From assembly GCA_947624965.1 (NCBI GenBank), contig CANQMN010000014.1, positions 1 through 48,305 of the forward strand: a stretch of 48,305 nt of DNA, in the 5' to 3' direction. Position 1 is the stretch's first letter. Every line of letters begins with the position of its first letter. This stretch comes from an uncultured Clostridia bacterium (GTDB taxonomy: Bacteria; Bacillota; Clostridia; Christensenellales; Borkfalkiaceae). Below the pieces are notes generated by a model, which was not told the DNA's origin, made no database searches, and saw nothing but the letters and a program-made list of their open reading frames with translations. Shown here piece by piece: positions 24,509 to 32,423 of the stretch. The translations under genes were made by a program, and so were the position numbers.

Positions 24509-25792
24509 TCACTTCACCGCTTCAAAGCCCCTTTCGAGGTCGGCGAGGATATCGTCGATGTGCTCCGTGCCGATGGACAGGCGGATGGTGTTCGGTCTGA
24601 TGCCCTGCTCCGCAAGCTCCTGCCCGTTCAGCTGGCTGTGCGTCGTCGTGGCGGGGTGGATGACGAGGCTCTTCACGTCGGCGACGTTCGCCAGAAGGGA
24701 GAACAGCGTCAGACTGTCGATGAAGCGGTGCGCCTCCCGCACGCCGCCCTTAATGTCGAAGGTGAAGATGGAACCGCCGCCGTTCGGGAAATATTTGCGG
24801 TAGAGCGCGTGGTCGGGGTGATCGGGCAAAGACGGGTGCGCGACGGACTCCACCTGCGGATGATGGGCGAGAAATTGCACGACCTTCGCCGTATTCTCCG
24901 CATGGCGCTCGATGCGCAGCGACAGCGTCTCGATGCCTTGCAGGAGCAGAAACGCCGCGAACGGGGAAATCGTCGCGCCCGTATCGCGGAGGAGCACTGC
25001 GCGGATATACGTAACAAACGCCGCGGGTCCCGCCGCGTCGACGAAGGAGACGCCGTGATAGCTCGGATTGGGCGCGGCGATCGCGGGGAACTTTCCCCCC
25101 GCCGCCCAGTCGAACTTCCCCGAATCGACGATAATGCCGCCGAGCGTCGTCCCGTGCCCGCCCAAAAACTTCGTCGCGGAATGGACGACGACGTCCGCGC
25201 CGTGCTCGATGGGACGGATGAGATAGGGCGTCCCGAAGGTATTGTCCGCGACGAGCGGGATGCCGTGGCGGTGGGCGAGCCGCGCCAGCGCGTCGATGTC
25301 CGGGATATCGCTGTTCGGGTTTCCGAGCGTCTCGATGTAGATCGCCCGCGTGTTTTCGCGGATCGCCGCTTCCACCTCGGACAGATCGTGGATGTTCACG
25401 AACGTCGCGGTGATGCCGAAGCCCGGCAGGGTGTGCGCGAGAAGATTGTAGCTCCCGCCGTAGATGGTCTTCTGCGCAACGATGTGCCCGCCGTTTTGCC
25501 CGAGCGCTTCGAGCGTATAGGCGATCGCCGCCGCACCGGAAGCGAGCGCAAGCGCCGCCGTACCCCCTTCGAGCGCGGCGACGCGCTTTTCCAGCACATC
25601 CTGCGTGGAATTGGTCAGCCGCCCGTAAATATTCCCCGCGTCGGTCAACCCGAAGCGCGCGGCGGCGTGTTCGCAGTTGCGAAAAACGTAGGACGTCGTC
25701 GCATAGATGGGCACCGCGCGGGCGTCGGTGGCGGGATCGGGGCTCTCCTGCCCCACGTGCAGTTGCAAAGTTTCAAAACGATAATCGGACAT
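24509..25792 (-). CDS. metY: O-acetylhomoserine sulfhydrylase (PLP enzyme)
   Basis: 427 residues; makes homocysteine (or cysteine) from O-acetylhomoserine (or O-acetylserine) and sulfide in the cytoplasm. It is a member of the Cys/Met-metabolism PLP family: the PLP lysine is K208 in SATKFLGGHG, with PIYATTSYVF, NIYGRLTNST, GAAAIAYT and VADNTFGTPYLIRP around the cofactor site, and the family end NTIRLSIGTEHIDDILADL. GAAGGAGG precedes the ATG. The 427-residue length and the sequence type favour MetY over cystathionine gamma-synthase or gamma-lyase. Probably controlled by the neighbouring Rrf2 protein. Confidence 0.95.
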   Translation of the reverse strand: MSDYRFETLQLHVGQESPDPATDARAVPIYATTSYVFRNCEHAAARFGLTDAGNIYGRLTNSTQDVLEKRVAALEGGTAALALASGAAAIAYTLEALGQNGGHIVAQKTIYGGSYNLLAHTLPGFGITATFVNIHDLSEVEAAIRENTRAIYIETLGNPNSDIPDIDALARLAHRHGIPLVADNTFGTPYLIRPIEHGADVVVHSATKFLGGHGTTLGGIIVDSGKFDWAAGGKFPAIAAPNPSYHGVSFVDAAGPAAFVTYIRAVLLRDTGATISPFAAFLLLQGIETLSLRIERHAENTAKVVQFLAHHPQVESVAHPSLPDHPDHALYRKYFPNGGGSIFTFDIKGGVREAHRFIDSLTLFSLLANVADVKSLVIHPATTTHSQLNGQELAEQGIRPNTIRLSIGTEHIDDILADLERGFEAVK

Positions 25793-25864
25793 GACATGCC
25801 TCCTTCTTTTTCGGTTTTTCGGATGGAGCGAAGCGAAACGGTTGCGGTTCGCTCCGCTTAATTA

Positions 25865-25925
25865 CCTATCTCGTTGGTTGGTTTTAATGATAGCAGAAAA
25901 AACCTACCTTGTCAATCGGTAATAC
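25865..25925 (-). promoter_or_regulatory. metY promoter with candidate Rrf2 operator
   Basis: TTGACA (25910-25915), 17 bp, TATCAT (25887-25892) on the minus strand; leader about 88 bases. ATTACC upstream and GGTAAT downstream form an outer inverted pair, with further ACC/GGT half-sites (ACCGATTGACAAGGT) across the -35 box. This resembles the short palindromes bound by Rrf2 proteins but is not a clear match to a published consensus. Confidence 0.6.
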
Positions 25926-25930
25926 ACGGT

Positions 25931-25953
25931 TTTCGGAAAATTTTTTTCCGAAA
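25931..25953. repeat. inverted repeat upstream of the metY promoter
   Basis: TTTCGGAAAA-TTT-TTTTCCGAAA, a perfect 10-bp stem. No T-run follows on either strand, so it is not a typical terminator. The rest of 25954-26047 shows nothing I can name. Confidence 0.6.
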
Positions 25954-26047
25954 GAATCGCGGGCAGGTGCACCACCCCTCCCCCCGCCGCACGAACGGGA
26001 AGCGGTGCGGGGGCGGATTTGGGGGGGACGCAAATTCGGGCGCGCTA

Positions 26048-26076
26048 TTGACAGGCGGGGAAAACCGTGGTACAAT
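26048..26076 (+). promoter_or_regulatory. strong promoter of the phage-like gene block
   Basis: TTGACA (26048-26053), 17 bp, TACAAT (26071-26076); the first gene starts 30 bases downstream. Confidence 0.85.
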
Positions 26077-26105
26077 AGAGGCGCTTTTCTTTTGGAGAAA
26101 AGCAG

Positions 26106-26540
26106 ATGTTCAGAGAGGAAGATCATCCGCGGGACGGGGACGGGAAGTTTTCGGAGAAGGGTGGAGAAAGACTTTCGCAAGAAGACCGCATCTCACTTTA
26201 TCGGCGACTCGGAAAAGAGGCTCCTATTTCGATAGGGGAAAAACGGGCGGATGAAATCAAGCAGTATTCAGACAATCCCGCCCGAGACCTTGCCGCCGCA
26301 GGGCTCCCGAGCGGGGAGACGATACGGCTTTCCAGACAGGAATATGCCATACTTCGCGCGGAGGTCGTGCGGAAGAATGCAGCCCAACGGGGGAAGGTCA
26401 AACCTGTCAACCATGCGTTCACGGCAAACTACTTCTACGTCTATTCGACAAGGGGCGGTGACGGGTTCACCGTGATGAAGCAATACGACATTGAAACGCA
26501 AGGTGCGTTGATTGACATGATTTTGCGAGGAGAAAAGTAA
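26106..26540 (+). CDS. phage-derived protein of unknown function
   Basis: 144 residues, soluble. It begins with EEDHPRDGDGKFSEKGG; such HPRD-x-x-GKF stretches are common at the ends of phage head-morphogenesis or portal-associated proteins. The remainder (SRQEYAILRAEVVRKNAAQ, FTANYFYVYSTRGGDGFTV) is not recognised. TTTTGGAG precedes the ATG. The next gene begins on the base after its stop. The context, a truncated terminase gene 300 bases downstream, supports a prophage remnant. Confidence 0.65.
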   Translation: MFREEDHPRDGDGKFSEKGGERLSQEDRISLYRRLGKEAPISIGEKRADEIKQYSDNPARDLAAAGLPSGETIRLSRQEYAILRAEVVRKNAAQRGKVKPVNHAFTANYFYVYSTRGGDGFTVMKQYDIETQGALIDMILRGEK

Positions 26541-26768
26541 ATGGTGCTTCCTGTAACGGAGAAAGAAAAAGAATTGGTTCATATCATAATTCCGTGGTGC
26601 AAGGAAAGAGGATTGGAGCGCGAAGATGCACTCGCAATCGGTATTTGTTGTCGCGGCGACAAGGCGTCGCAAGCGATGATAGACTTCCTTCGGGAAAATC
26701 CCGACATTGACTATTCCGACCTTCTTCTCAAAGCGGTGGAAATCAGCAATACCGTGAACAACGACTGA
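26541..26768 (+). CDS. small hypothetical protein in the phage block
   Basis: 75 residues (MVLPVTEKEKELVH, then IPWCKERGLEREDALAIGICC), mostly helical, no membrane segment. It has an AGGAG ribosome site inside the end of the preceding gene and starts immediately after that gene's stop. A compact helical protein next to a terminase small-subunit fragment is typical of phage packaging modules, but I cannot assign a function. Confidence 0.6.
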   Translation: MVLPVTEKEKELVHIIIPWCKERGLEREDALAIGICCRGDKASQAMIDFLRENPDIDYSDLLLKAVEISNTVNND

Positions 26769-26788
26769 ACTCAATATCAACCAACTGA

Positions 26789-26819
26789 GAGCGTCAAGCC
26801 GAAAGGCAAGGCGCTTTTT
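26789..26819 (+). terminator. hairpin terminator before the terminase fragment
   Basis: AGCG-tcaa-GCC-GAAA-GGC-aagg-CGCT followed by TTTTTC: a nested stem with a GAAA tetraloop and a short T-run. Confidence 0.6.
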
Positions 26820-26843
26820 CATGCCCGAAAACAGGAGGAAGAA

Positions 26844-26939
26844 ATGAAACTCACCCCGAAGCAGGAGAAATTCTGCGAACTGTATGCCTCGCTCGGGAAC
26901 GCCACCGAGGCGGCAAAACAGGCGGGGTATTCGGATTAG
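26844..26939 (+). pseudogene. phage terminase small subunit, 5' fragment
   Basis: Only 31 residues remain (KLTPKQEKFCELYASLGNAT, then EAAKQAGYSD), the typical opening of terminase small subunits with the first part of the DNA-binding helix-turn-helix. A good AGGAGG site precedes the ATG at 26844. The frame ends at TAG (26937-26939) exactly where the third palindrome array begins, so the array, or a deletion ending in it, removed the rest. Too short to function in packaging. Confidence 0.8.
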
Positions 26940-26940
26940 A

Positions 26941-27311
26941 ACGCTCCCCCTCCCCTACCCCTCCCCCTCGCACAGCGAGGGGGAGGGTGAAAGTAGGACG
27001 AACTCCTCCCCCTCGCAACGCGAGGGGGAGGGTAAAAGTAAGATGAACTCCTCCCCCTCAACGAGGGGGAAGGTGAAAGAAAGACGGATATTCTCCCCCT
27101 TTTCAAAGCGGAGAGTGAAAATAGGACGGATACCTCCCCCTTTCCAAAGTGGAAGGTAAAAGTAGGACGGAGCCCTTCCCTTTTCAAAGCGGAGAGTGAA
27201 AGTAGGACGGATACCTCCCCCTTTCAAGGGGGAGGGGAAAAATAGGACGAACCCCTCCCCCCTTCCAAGGGGGAGGGAAAGTAAGGTGAGCTCCTCGGAC
27301 GGCGAGGGGGG
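26941..27311. repeat. palindrome array 3 (nine units)
   Basis: It begins with a near-copy of the head (CTCCCCCTCCCCTACCCCTC) and has units at about 26961, 27006, 27051, 27093, 27134, 27175, 27215, 27255 and 27291, a period falling from 45 to 36 bases. The hairpin stems vary (CTCGCAACGCGAG, CTTTTCAAAGCGGAG, CTTCCAAGGGGGAG), while the linker GTGAAAGTAGGACGGATAC is conserved. With the hairpin at 27321 it fills the 430-base gap between the phage debris and the tuf remnant; no gene is visible. Confidence 0.9.
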
Positions 27312-27320
27312 AATAGAAAA

Positions 27321-27353
27321 ATAAGCGGTTTGGCGAACTGCCAAACCGCTTAT
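27321..27353. terminator. 33-bp palindrome / tuf operon terminator
   Basis: ATAAGCGGTTTGGC-GAACT-GCCAAACCGCTTAT, a perfect 14-bp stem, followed by T5 on the minus strand, where it would end the tuf transcript. A near-identical 33-bp copy is at 48185-48217. Confidence 0.8.
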
Positions 27354-27368
27354 CGATTTTTCTTTGAA

Positions 27369-27413
27369 CTATTTGAGGATCTTGGAAACGGCGCCCGAGC
27401 CGATCGCGTAGCG
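27369..27413 (-). pseudogene. leftover 3' end of a second tuf gene
   Basis: Directly after the tuf TAA, in the same frame, the minus strand reads [14 protein letters not shown] followed by TAG. It copies the EF-Tu end (RFAI...[10 protein letters not shown]) with seven codons (REGGRTV) missing. Seven of the last eleven codon positions, stop included, differ from the intact gene without changing the residue (for example TCC/TCG, GTG/GTT, TTG/CTC), so it had diverged as coding sequence. Confidence 0.8.
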
Positions 27414-27431
27414 CGGCGAGGGCGAATGCCG

Positions 27432-28652
27432 TTACTTCAAAATCTTCGACACGGCGCCGGAGCCAACCGTTCTGCCGCCTTCGCGGATCGCGAAGCGGAG
27501 ACCTTCCTCGATAGCGACGGGCTTGATGAGCTCGACCGTCATGGTGACGTGGTCGCCGGGCATAACCATTTCGACGCCCGCGGGCAGTTCGATGGACCCC
27601 GTAACGTCCGTCGTTCTGATGAAGAACTGGGGACGATAGTGGTTGAAGAACGCCGTGTGGCGGCCGCCCTCTTCCTTGGTGAGGACGTACACCTGCGCCT
27701 CGAACTTCATCGCGGTGGGAACGGTGCCGGGCTTCGCAATGACCTGCCCTTTCTCGATATCCGTACGGTTGATGCCGCGGAGCAGCGCGCCTACGTTATC
27801 GCCCGCCATCGCTTCGTCGAGCGACTTGTGGAACATTTCGAGACCGGTGATGACCGTGGAACGGGGCTTCTCGATGAGGCCGCTGATCTCTGCGGGATCG
27901 CCGACGTGCGCAACGCCGCGCTCAACTCTACCCGTAGCAACAGTGCCGCGGCCGGAGATGGTGAACACGTCCTCGACGGGAAGCAGGAAGGGCTTCTGGT
28001 CGTCGCGTTGAGGGGTGGGAATGTAGCTGTCGACCGTGTCCATGAGTTCGAGAATGCACTGGCATTCGGGAGCCGCAAGGATCTCCGCGTCGGAAGCGCC
28101 GCTCGTCGCCTTTTCAAGCGCTTTGAGAGCGGAACCCTTGATGATCGGGATATCGTCGCCCGGGAAGTCGTAGGAAGAGAGCAGTTCGCGCAGTTCCATT
28201 TCCACGAGTTCGAGAAGTTCGGGATCGTCGAGCTGGTCGATCTTGTTCAGGAATACGACGATGTAGGGAACGCCGACCTGACGGGCGAGCAGGATGTGCT
28301 CACGCGTCTGGGGCATGGGACCGTCCGTCGCCGCGACGACGAGGATCGCGCCGTCCATCTGCGCGGCGCCCGTGATCATGTTCTTGACGTAGTCCGCGTG
28401 TCCGGGGCAGTCGACGTGCGCGTAGTGGCGCTTGTCCGTCTCGTATTCAACGTGCGCCGTGTTGATCGTGATGCCGCGCGCCTTCTCTTCGGGCGCCTTA
28501 TCGATCTCGTCGTAGCGCATCTTCTTCGCCTGACCTTTGCAAGCCATAACCATGGTGATAGCTGCGGTCAAAGTGGTCTTGCCGTGGTCAACGTGGCCGA
28601 TCGTACCGATGTTGACGTGGGGCTTGCTTCTGTCGAATTTTGCCTTTGCCAT
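27432..28652 (-). CDS. tuf: elongation factor Tu
   Basis: 406 residues; delivers aminoacyl-tRNA to the ribosome with GTP. G1 GHVDHGKT (19-26), G2 in [14 protein letters not shown]3 [13 protein letters not shown]4 NKID and G5 GSALKAL are intact, and domains 2-3 end in [14 protein letters not shown]. The start at 28652 ([16 protein letters not shown]) follows TTTGGAGG; an upstream in-frame extension is not supported. It is the last gene of rpsL-rpsG-fusA-tuf and also has its own promoter (28767-28795). A fragment of another tuf lies right behind it. Confidence 0.99.
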   Translation of the reverse strand: MAKAKFDRSKPHVNIGTIGHVDHGKTTLTAAITMVMACKGQAKKMRYDEIDKAPEEKARGITINTAHVEYETDKRHYAHVDCPGHADYVKNMITGAAQMDGAILVVAATDGPMPQTREHILLARQVGVPYIVVFLNKIDQLDDPELLELVEMELRELLSSYDFPGDDIPIIKGSALKALEKATSGASDAEILAAPECQCILELMDTVDSYIPTPQRDDQKPFLLPVEDVFTISGRGTVATGRVERGVAHVGDPAEISGLIEKPRSTVITGLEMFHKSLDEAMAGDNVGALLRGINRTDIEKGQVIAKPGTVPTAMKFEAQVYVLTKEEGGRHTAFFNHYRPQFFIRTTDVTGSIELPAGVEMVMPGDHVTMTVELIKPVAIEEGLRFAIREGGRTVGSGAVSKILK

Positions 28653-28766
28653 TTTGAGTTTTCCTCCAAAGATTTTTATTTTTTGATAACTTTTTCCGCC
28701 CTCCCGGGCGGAAGCGCAGCTATCTATCAAACACTGATATTAAGCTGATAACGCTTACCGTTTCCT

Positions 28767-28830
28767 ATTATAACCGAAACGGGAAAAATTTGCAATTACT
28801 TTGCAATAATTTTTTTGCAAAATTTTGCGA
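28767..28830 (-). promoter_or_regulatory. tuf promoter with upstream TTTGCAA repeats
   Basis: TTGCAA (28790-28795), 17 bp, TATAAT (28767-28772) on the minus strand; leader about 108 bases with a TTCCGCCC/GGGCGGAA hairpin. Read on the plus strand, TTTGCAA occurs at 28789, 28800 and 28814 and TTTGCGA at 28824, in an A/T-rich tract upstream of the -35 box (the first copy overlaps it). Confidence 0.75.
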
Positions 28831-28854
28831 TTTTGCCCCGTTTGAGCCCGACGG

Positions 28855-30936
28855 TCAATTTCTCTTCGCGCGGCTGATCACGATTTTTTCGGAGACGCTT
28901 CTGGGCACCTCGTAGTAGTGGTCGAACTGCATCGTGAACTGCCCTCTGCCCTGCGTGCGCGAACGAAGGTCCGTCGCATAGCCGAACATTTCGGAGAGCG
29001 GGATCTCCGCGTCGATGACTTTTGCGCCGTTCCTGTCGTCCGTGGACGTGATGGTCCCGCGGCGGGACGCGACGTTGCCCATGAGGTCGCCGAAATAGTC
29101 CTCGGGGGTGATGATCTGCACCTTCATGATGGGCTCCAAAAGGACGACGCCCGCCTTCTCCATGCCGTTCTTGAACGCCATGGAACCCGCGATCTTGAAC
29201 GCCATTTCGGAGGAGTCTACCTCGTGGTAGCTTCCGTCGTAGACCTGCGCCTTGAAGTCCACCATCTCGTAGCCCGCGAGATATCCGTTCTTCGCCGCTT
29301 CCTGAATGCCCTTGTCGATGGCGGGGATATATTCCTTGGGGATGGAACCGCCGACGGTGACATCCTCGAACTCGTACCCTTTGCCGGGTTCGAGCGGAAT
29401 GAAGCGCACTTTGCAGTCGCCGTACTGCCCCTTGCCGCCCGACTGCCGCTTGTAGGTGCCCTGCACGTCCACTTCCTTGCGGAAGGTCTCGCGGTAGGCG
29501 ACTTGCGGCGCGCCGACGTTGGCTTCGACGTGGAACTCGCGGAGAAGCCTGTCCACGATGATATCGAGGTGCAGCTCGCCCATGCCGGCGATGATGGTCT
29601 GCCCCGTCTCGCTGTCCGTATACGTCTTGAAGGTGGGATCCTCCTCGGCGAGCTTGACGAGCGCGAGCGTCATCTTTTCCTGCCCCGCCTTGGTCTTGGG
29701 CTCCAAGGAGAGCTGGATGACGGGATCGGGGAACTCCATTTTTTCGAGCACGATGGGATGTTTTTCGTCGCAGAGCGTATCGCCCGTCGTGGTGTTTTTG
29801 AGCCCGACGATCGCGCAGATATCGCCCGAATAGATGCAGTCGATATCCTTCCTCTCGTTCGCGTGCATCTGGACGAGACGCCCGACGCGCTCCTTCTTCT
29901 CCTTGGTGGAGTTATAGACATAGGAGCCCGCTTCGAGCACGCCCGAATAGCAACGGAAATAGGCGAGCGATCCCACGAACGGGTCGGTCGCGATCTTGAA
30001 CGCGAGACCCGCGAAGGGCTCGTCGTCCGAGGTCTTTCTCTCCTCCTCTTCGCCCGTATCGGGGTTGGTGCCCTTGACGTGGTCTACGTCTACGGGGCTG
30101 GGAAGGAAGTGAATGACGGCGTCGAGAAGGAACTGCACGCCCTTATTCTTATAGGAAGAGCCGCAGAGCATGGGGACGGCTTCCATTTTCAGGCAGCGCT
30201 CCCGAAGTCCCGCGATGATGTCCTCCTCGGCGAGATCCCCCGCGTCGAAGTACTTCTCCATGAGCTCGTCCGAAGCGGAAGCCGCCTCCTCCACGAGCTT
30301 GGCGTGGTATTCCTCGGCGATCGCCTGCATATCGGCGGGGATGGGCTCCTTGCGGAAGTCCTTGCCGAGATCGTCGTAATAGATCTCCGCCTCCATGCGG
30401 ATGAGGTCGATGATGCCGCGGAAGGTGGTTTCCTTGCCGATGGGAAGTTCCACGGGCACGGGGTTTGCCCCCAAACGCTCGCGGATCATCTTCTCCACGC
30501 GGAAGAAATCCGCGCCGTTGATGTCCATCTTGTTGACGTAGGCGATGCGGGGCACCTTATAGGTGTCCGCCTGCCGCCATACCGTCTCCGACTGCGGCTC
30601 GACGCCGCCCTTGGCGCAGAACGTCGCGACCGCGCCGTCGAGAACGCGAAGAGAACGCTCCACCTCGACGGTGAAGTCCACGTGTCCCGGGGTATCGATG
30701 ATGTTGAAGCGATGCCCTTTCCAGATGCAGGTCGTCGCCGCGGACGTAATGGTGATGCCGCGCTCCTGTTCCTGTACCATCCAGTCCATCGTCGCGGCGC
30801 CTTCGTGCACCTCGCCGATCTTGTGCGTTTTACCCGTATAGAACAGGATGCGCTCCGTCGTCGTCGTCTTGCCCGCGTCGATGTGCGCCATGATGCCGAA
30901 GTTACGGGTATGTTTTAAGTCGTATTCTCTGGGCAT
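28855..30936 (-). CDS. fusA: elongation factor G
   Basis: 693 residues; GTPase that moves tRNA and mRNA through the ribosome. It has [19 protein letters not shown] (G1), the switch region with [32 protein letters not shown] (G3), [10 protein letters not shown] (G4), and the late domain IV/V pieces [17 protein letters not shown] and [16 protein letters not shown]. Length is normal. GCGAGGTAGG precedes the ATG. It follows rpsG by 14 bases in the str operon. Confidence 0.99.
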   Translation of the reverse strand: MPREYDLKHTRNFGIMAHIDAGKTTTTERILFYTGKTHKIGEVHEGAATMDWMVQEQERGITITSAATTCIWKGHRFNIIDTPGHVDFTVEVERSLRVLDGAVATFCAKGGVEPQSETVWRQADTYKVPRIAYVNKMDINGADFFRVEKMIRERLGANPVPVELPIGKETTFRGIIDLIRMEAEIYYDDLGKDFRKEPIPADMQAIAEEYHAKLVEEAASASDELMEKYFDAGDLAEEDIIAGLRERCLKMEAVPMLCGSSYKNKGVQFLLDAVIHFLPSPVDVDHVKGTNPDTGEEEERKTSDDEPFAGLAFKIATDPFVGSLAYFRCYSGVLEAGSYVYNSTKEKKERVGRLVQMHANERKDIDCIYSGDICAIVGLKNTTTGDTLCDEKHPIVLEKMEFPDPVIQLSLEPKTKAGQEKMTLALVKLAEEDPTFKTYTDSETGQTIIAGMGELHLDIIVDRLLREFHVEANVGAPQVAYRETFRKEVDVQGTYKRQSGGKGQYGDCKVRFIPLEPGKGYEFEDVTVGGSIPKEYIPAIDKGIQEAAKNGYLAGYEMVDFKAQVYDGSYHEVDSSEMAFKIAGSMAFKNGMEKAGVVLLEPIMKVQIITPEDYFGDLMGNVASRRGTITSTDDRNGAKVIDAEIPLSEMFGYATDLRSRTQGRGQFTMQFDHYYEVPRSVSEKIVISRAKRN

Positions 30937-30950
30937 AACCTACCTCGCCG

Positions 30951-31421
30951 TCAGAAGCGGAAGTGCGCGAACGCCTTGTTCGCCTCCGCCATTCTGTGGG
31001 TATCCTCCTTCTTCTTTACGGACGCGCCCGTATTGTTGTACGCGTCCATGAGCTCCGCCGCGAGCTTCTTCGACATCTCGCGCTCCGAACGCTTTCTCGT
31101 GCTGTTCACGAGCCAGCGGATGGCGAGCGTCTGGCGGCGCTCCGGTCTGATCTCGACGGGGACCTGATAGTTCGCGCCGCCGACACGTCTCGCCTTTACC
31201 TCTACGGCGGGCGTGATGTTCGCGAGCGCCTGCGTGAAGATCTCCATGGGATCTTTGTCCAATTTTTCTCCCATGATCTTGAACGCATCGTATACGATCC
31301 CCTGCGCGACGCTCTTCTCGCCGTCGAGCATGACCTGGTTGATGAGCTTGGTTACGACCTTGCTGCCGTACAAAGGATCGGGAAGTACGTCTCTCTTGGG
31401 AACTTTCCCTCTTCTGGGCAT
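30951..31421 (-). CDS. rpsG: 30S ribosomal protein S7
   Basis: 156 residues, the standard length; nucleates the 30S head by binding 16S rRNA. It begins [19 protein letters not shown] and holds the conserved [20 protein letters not shown]. The start at 31421 is fixed by AAGGAGG; the frame extends 12 codons further upstream without support. Confidence 0.99.
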   Translation of the reverse strand: MPRRGKVPKRDVLPDPLYGSKVVTKLINQVMLDGEKSVAQGIVYDAFKIMGEKLDKDPMEIFTQALANITPAVEVKARRVGGANYQVPVEIRPERRQTLAIRWLVNSTRKRSEREMSKKLAAELMDAYNNTGASVKKKEDTHRMAEANKAFAHFRF

Positions 31422-31774
31422 GATGTTATCCTCCTTGATAAATTTTTGTTGCGGCACAGCCGCGAGGGCTTTATAGCCGCCCGTAAGTTAGCTATCGCTT
31501 GTCCCTTTCGCGGGATAGCGAACCTTCTCCCCTTTTGCAGGGAATACTGCCTACTTCATCGGGCTTGATATTCCGAAATAAGTAGGGGTGGTGATGTTCA
31601 CGAAATTTGTTTCGAGAAAACAAATTTCCGTGAGCGAATTATCCTTTGCGTTTTTATTTGCTCCGTTCCGATCATCGTTTCATCGGACAAGAAGCCGCAA
31701 GCCGGCAAATTGGAGCTGCTCCGCAGGGAGACCCTGCTACGCAGATGATAATTCATAGCGCCTATGCGCTTACC
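31422..31774. repeat. long rpsL-rpsG spacer with inserted palindromic elements
   Basis: 353 bases, far longer than usual for this gene pair; no gene. It holds a GCTATCGC...GCGGGATAGC hairpin (about 31490-31520), a 16-bp stem TCACGAAATTTGTTTC/AAACAAATTTCCGTGA (31598-31634) and, at 31703-31771, a copy of an element also found between pgk and tpiA: GGCAAATTG...CCGCAGGGAGACCCTGCT...AATTCATAGCGC. Confidence 0.7.
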
Positions 31775-32146
31775 TTACTTGGGGCGCTTTGCGCCGTACT
31801 TGCTGCGCGCCTGTTTGCGCTTCGCAACGCCGGCCGTGTCGAGCGCGCCGCGGATGATGTGATAGCGGACGCCCGGCAGATCCTTGACTCTGCCGCCGCG
31901 GATGAGCACGGAGCTGTGCTCTTGCAGGTTGTGCCCTTCGCCGGGAATGTACACCGTACCTTCCTGCTTGTTCGTCAGGCGGACCCTCGCGATTTTACGG
32001 AGCGCAGAGTTGGGCTTCTTGGGAGACGTCGTCGTTACCGAAAGGCAAACGCCGCGCTTCTGCGGACATTGGTCCAAAATGGGGCACTTGGACTTGAACG
32101 CTTCTCTTTCCCTGCCCTTCTTGATGAGCTGGTTGATCGTAGGCAT
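31775..32146 (-). CDS. rpsL: 30S ribosomal protein S12
   Basis: 123 residues; part of the decoding centre. [13 protein letters not shown] at the start, [25 protein letters not shown] and [19 protein letters not shown] are diagnostic. The N-terminal stretch [18 protein letters not shown] is richer in cysteine than usual. CAAGGAGG precedes the ATG. First gene of the operon, with a good promoter (32266-32294) and a 113-base leader. Confidence 0.99.
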   Translation of the reverse strand: MPTINQLIKKGREREAFKSKCPILDQCPQKRGVCLSVTTTSPKKPNSALRKIARVRLTNKQEGTVYIPGEGHNLQEHSSVLIRGGRVKDLPGVRYHIIRGALDTAGVAKRKQARSKYGAKRPK

Positions 32147-32265
32147 TTCGTTTCCTCCTTGTTTTATTTCGGAATATTCTCTCGCTGCCGAAGCAACGGA
32201 AAACGCGATCGTTTACGCCCGTCGGAGCACGCCAAAAAACGCGCCTTTGAGGCGTAGCGAACTCT

Positions 32266-32294
32266 ATTCTATCAAAAGGAAGCGGTTTTGTCAA
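32266..32294 (-). promoter_or_regulatory. str operon promoter
   Basis: TTGACA (32289-32294), 17 bp, TAGAAT (32266-32271) on the minus strand, start near 32259. Confidence 0.85.
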
Positions 32295-32359
32295 ACAAAT
32301 TACGCATATTTTTTGTAAAAATACGGTAAAAAATGCCCGACGATTTCTTTTCCAAAGTA

Positions 32360-32388
32360 TTGACAAATTATGGGAAAAGAATTATTAT
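32360..32388 (+). promoter_or_regulatory. pgk promoter
   Basis: TTGACA (32360-32365), 17 bp, TATTAT (32383-32388); the region ATTATTATAAT offers an alternative -10 three bases later. Divergent from the str promoter across about 65 bases. Confidence 0.75.
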
Positions 32389-32423
32389 AATGTGGAAAAA
32401 ATAATGTGTAAGGAGTGATTTCT

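Noticed and set aside
26941..27311. Regularly spaced repeats resembling a CRISPR array.
   Set aside because: The spaces between hairpins are conserved copies, not unique spacers, the hairpins vary, and there are no cas genes.
27435..28652. Whether the tail behind tuf is a read-through extension of EF-Tu.
   Set aside because: TAA is a strong stop, the first seven tail codons (RHSPSPR) have no counterpart, and the tail repeats the end already present; a recombination scar is simpler.
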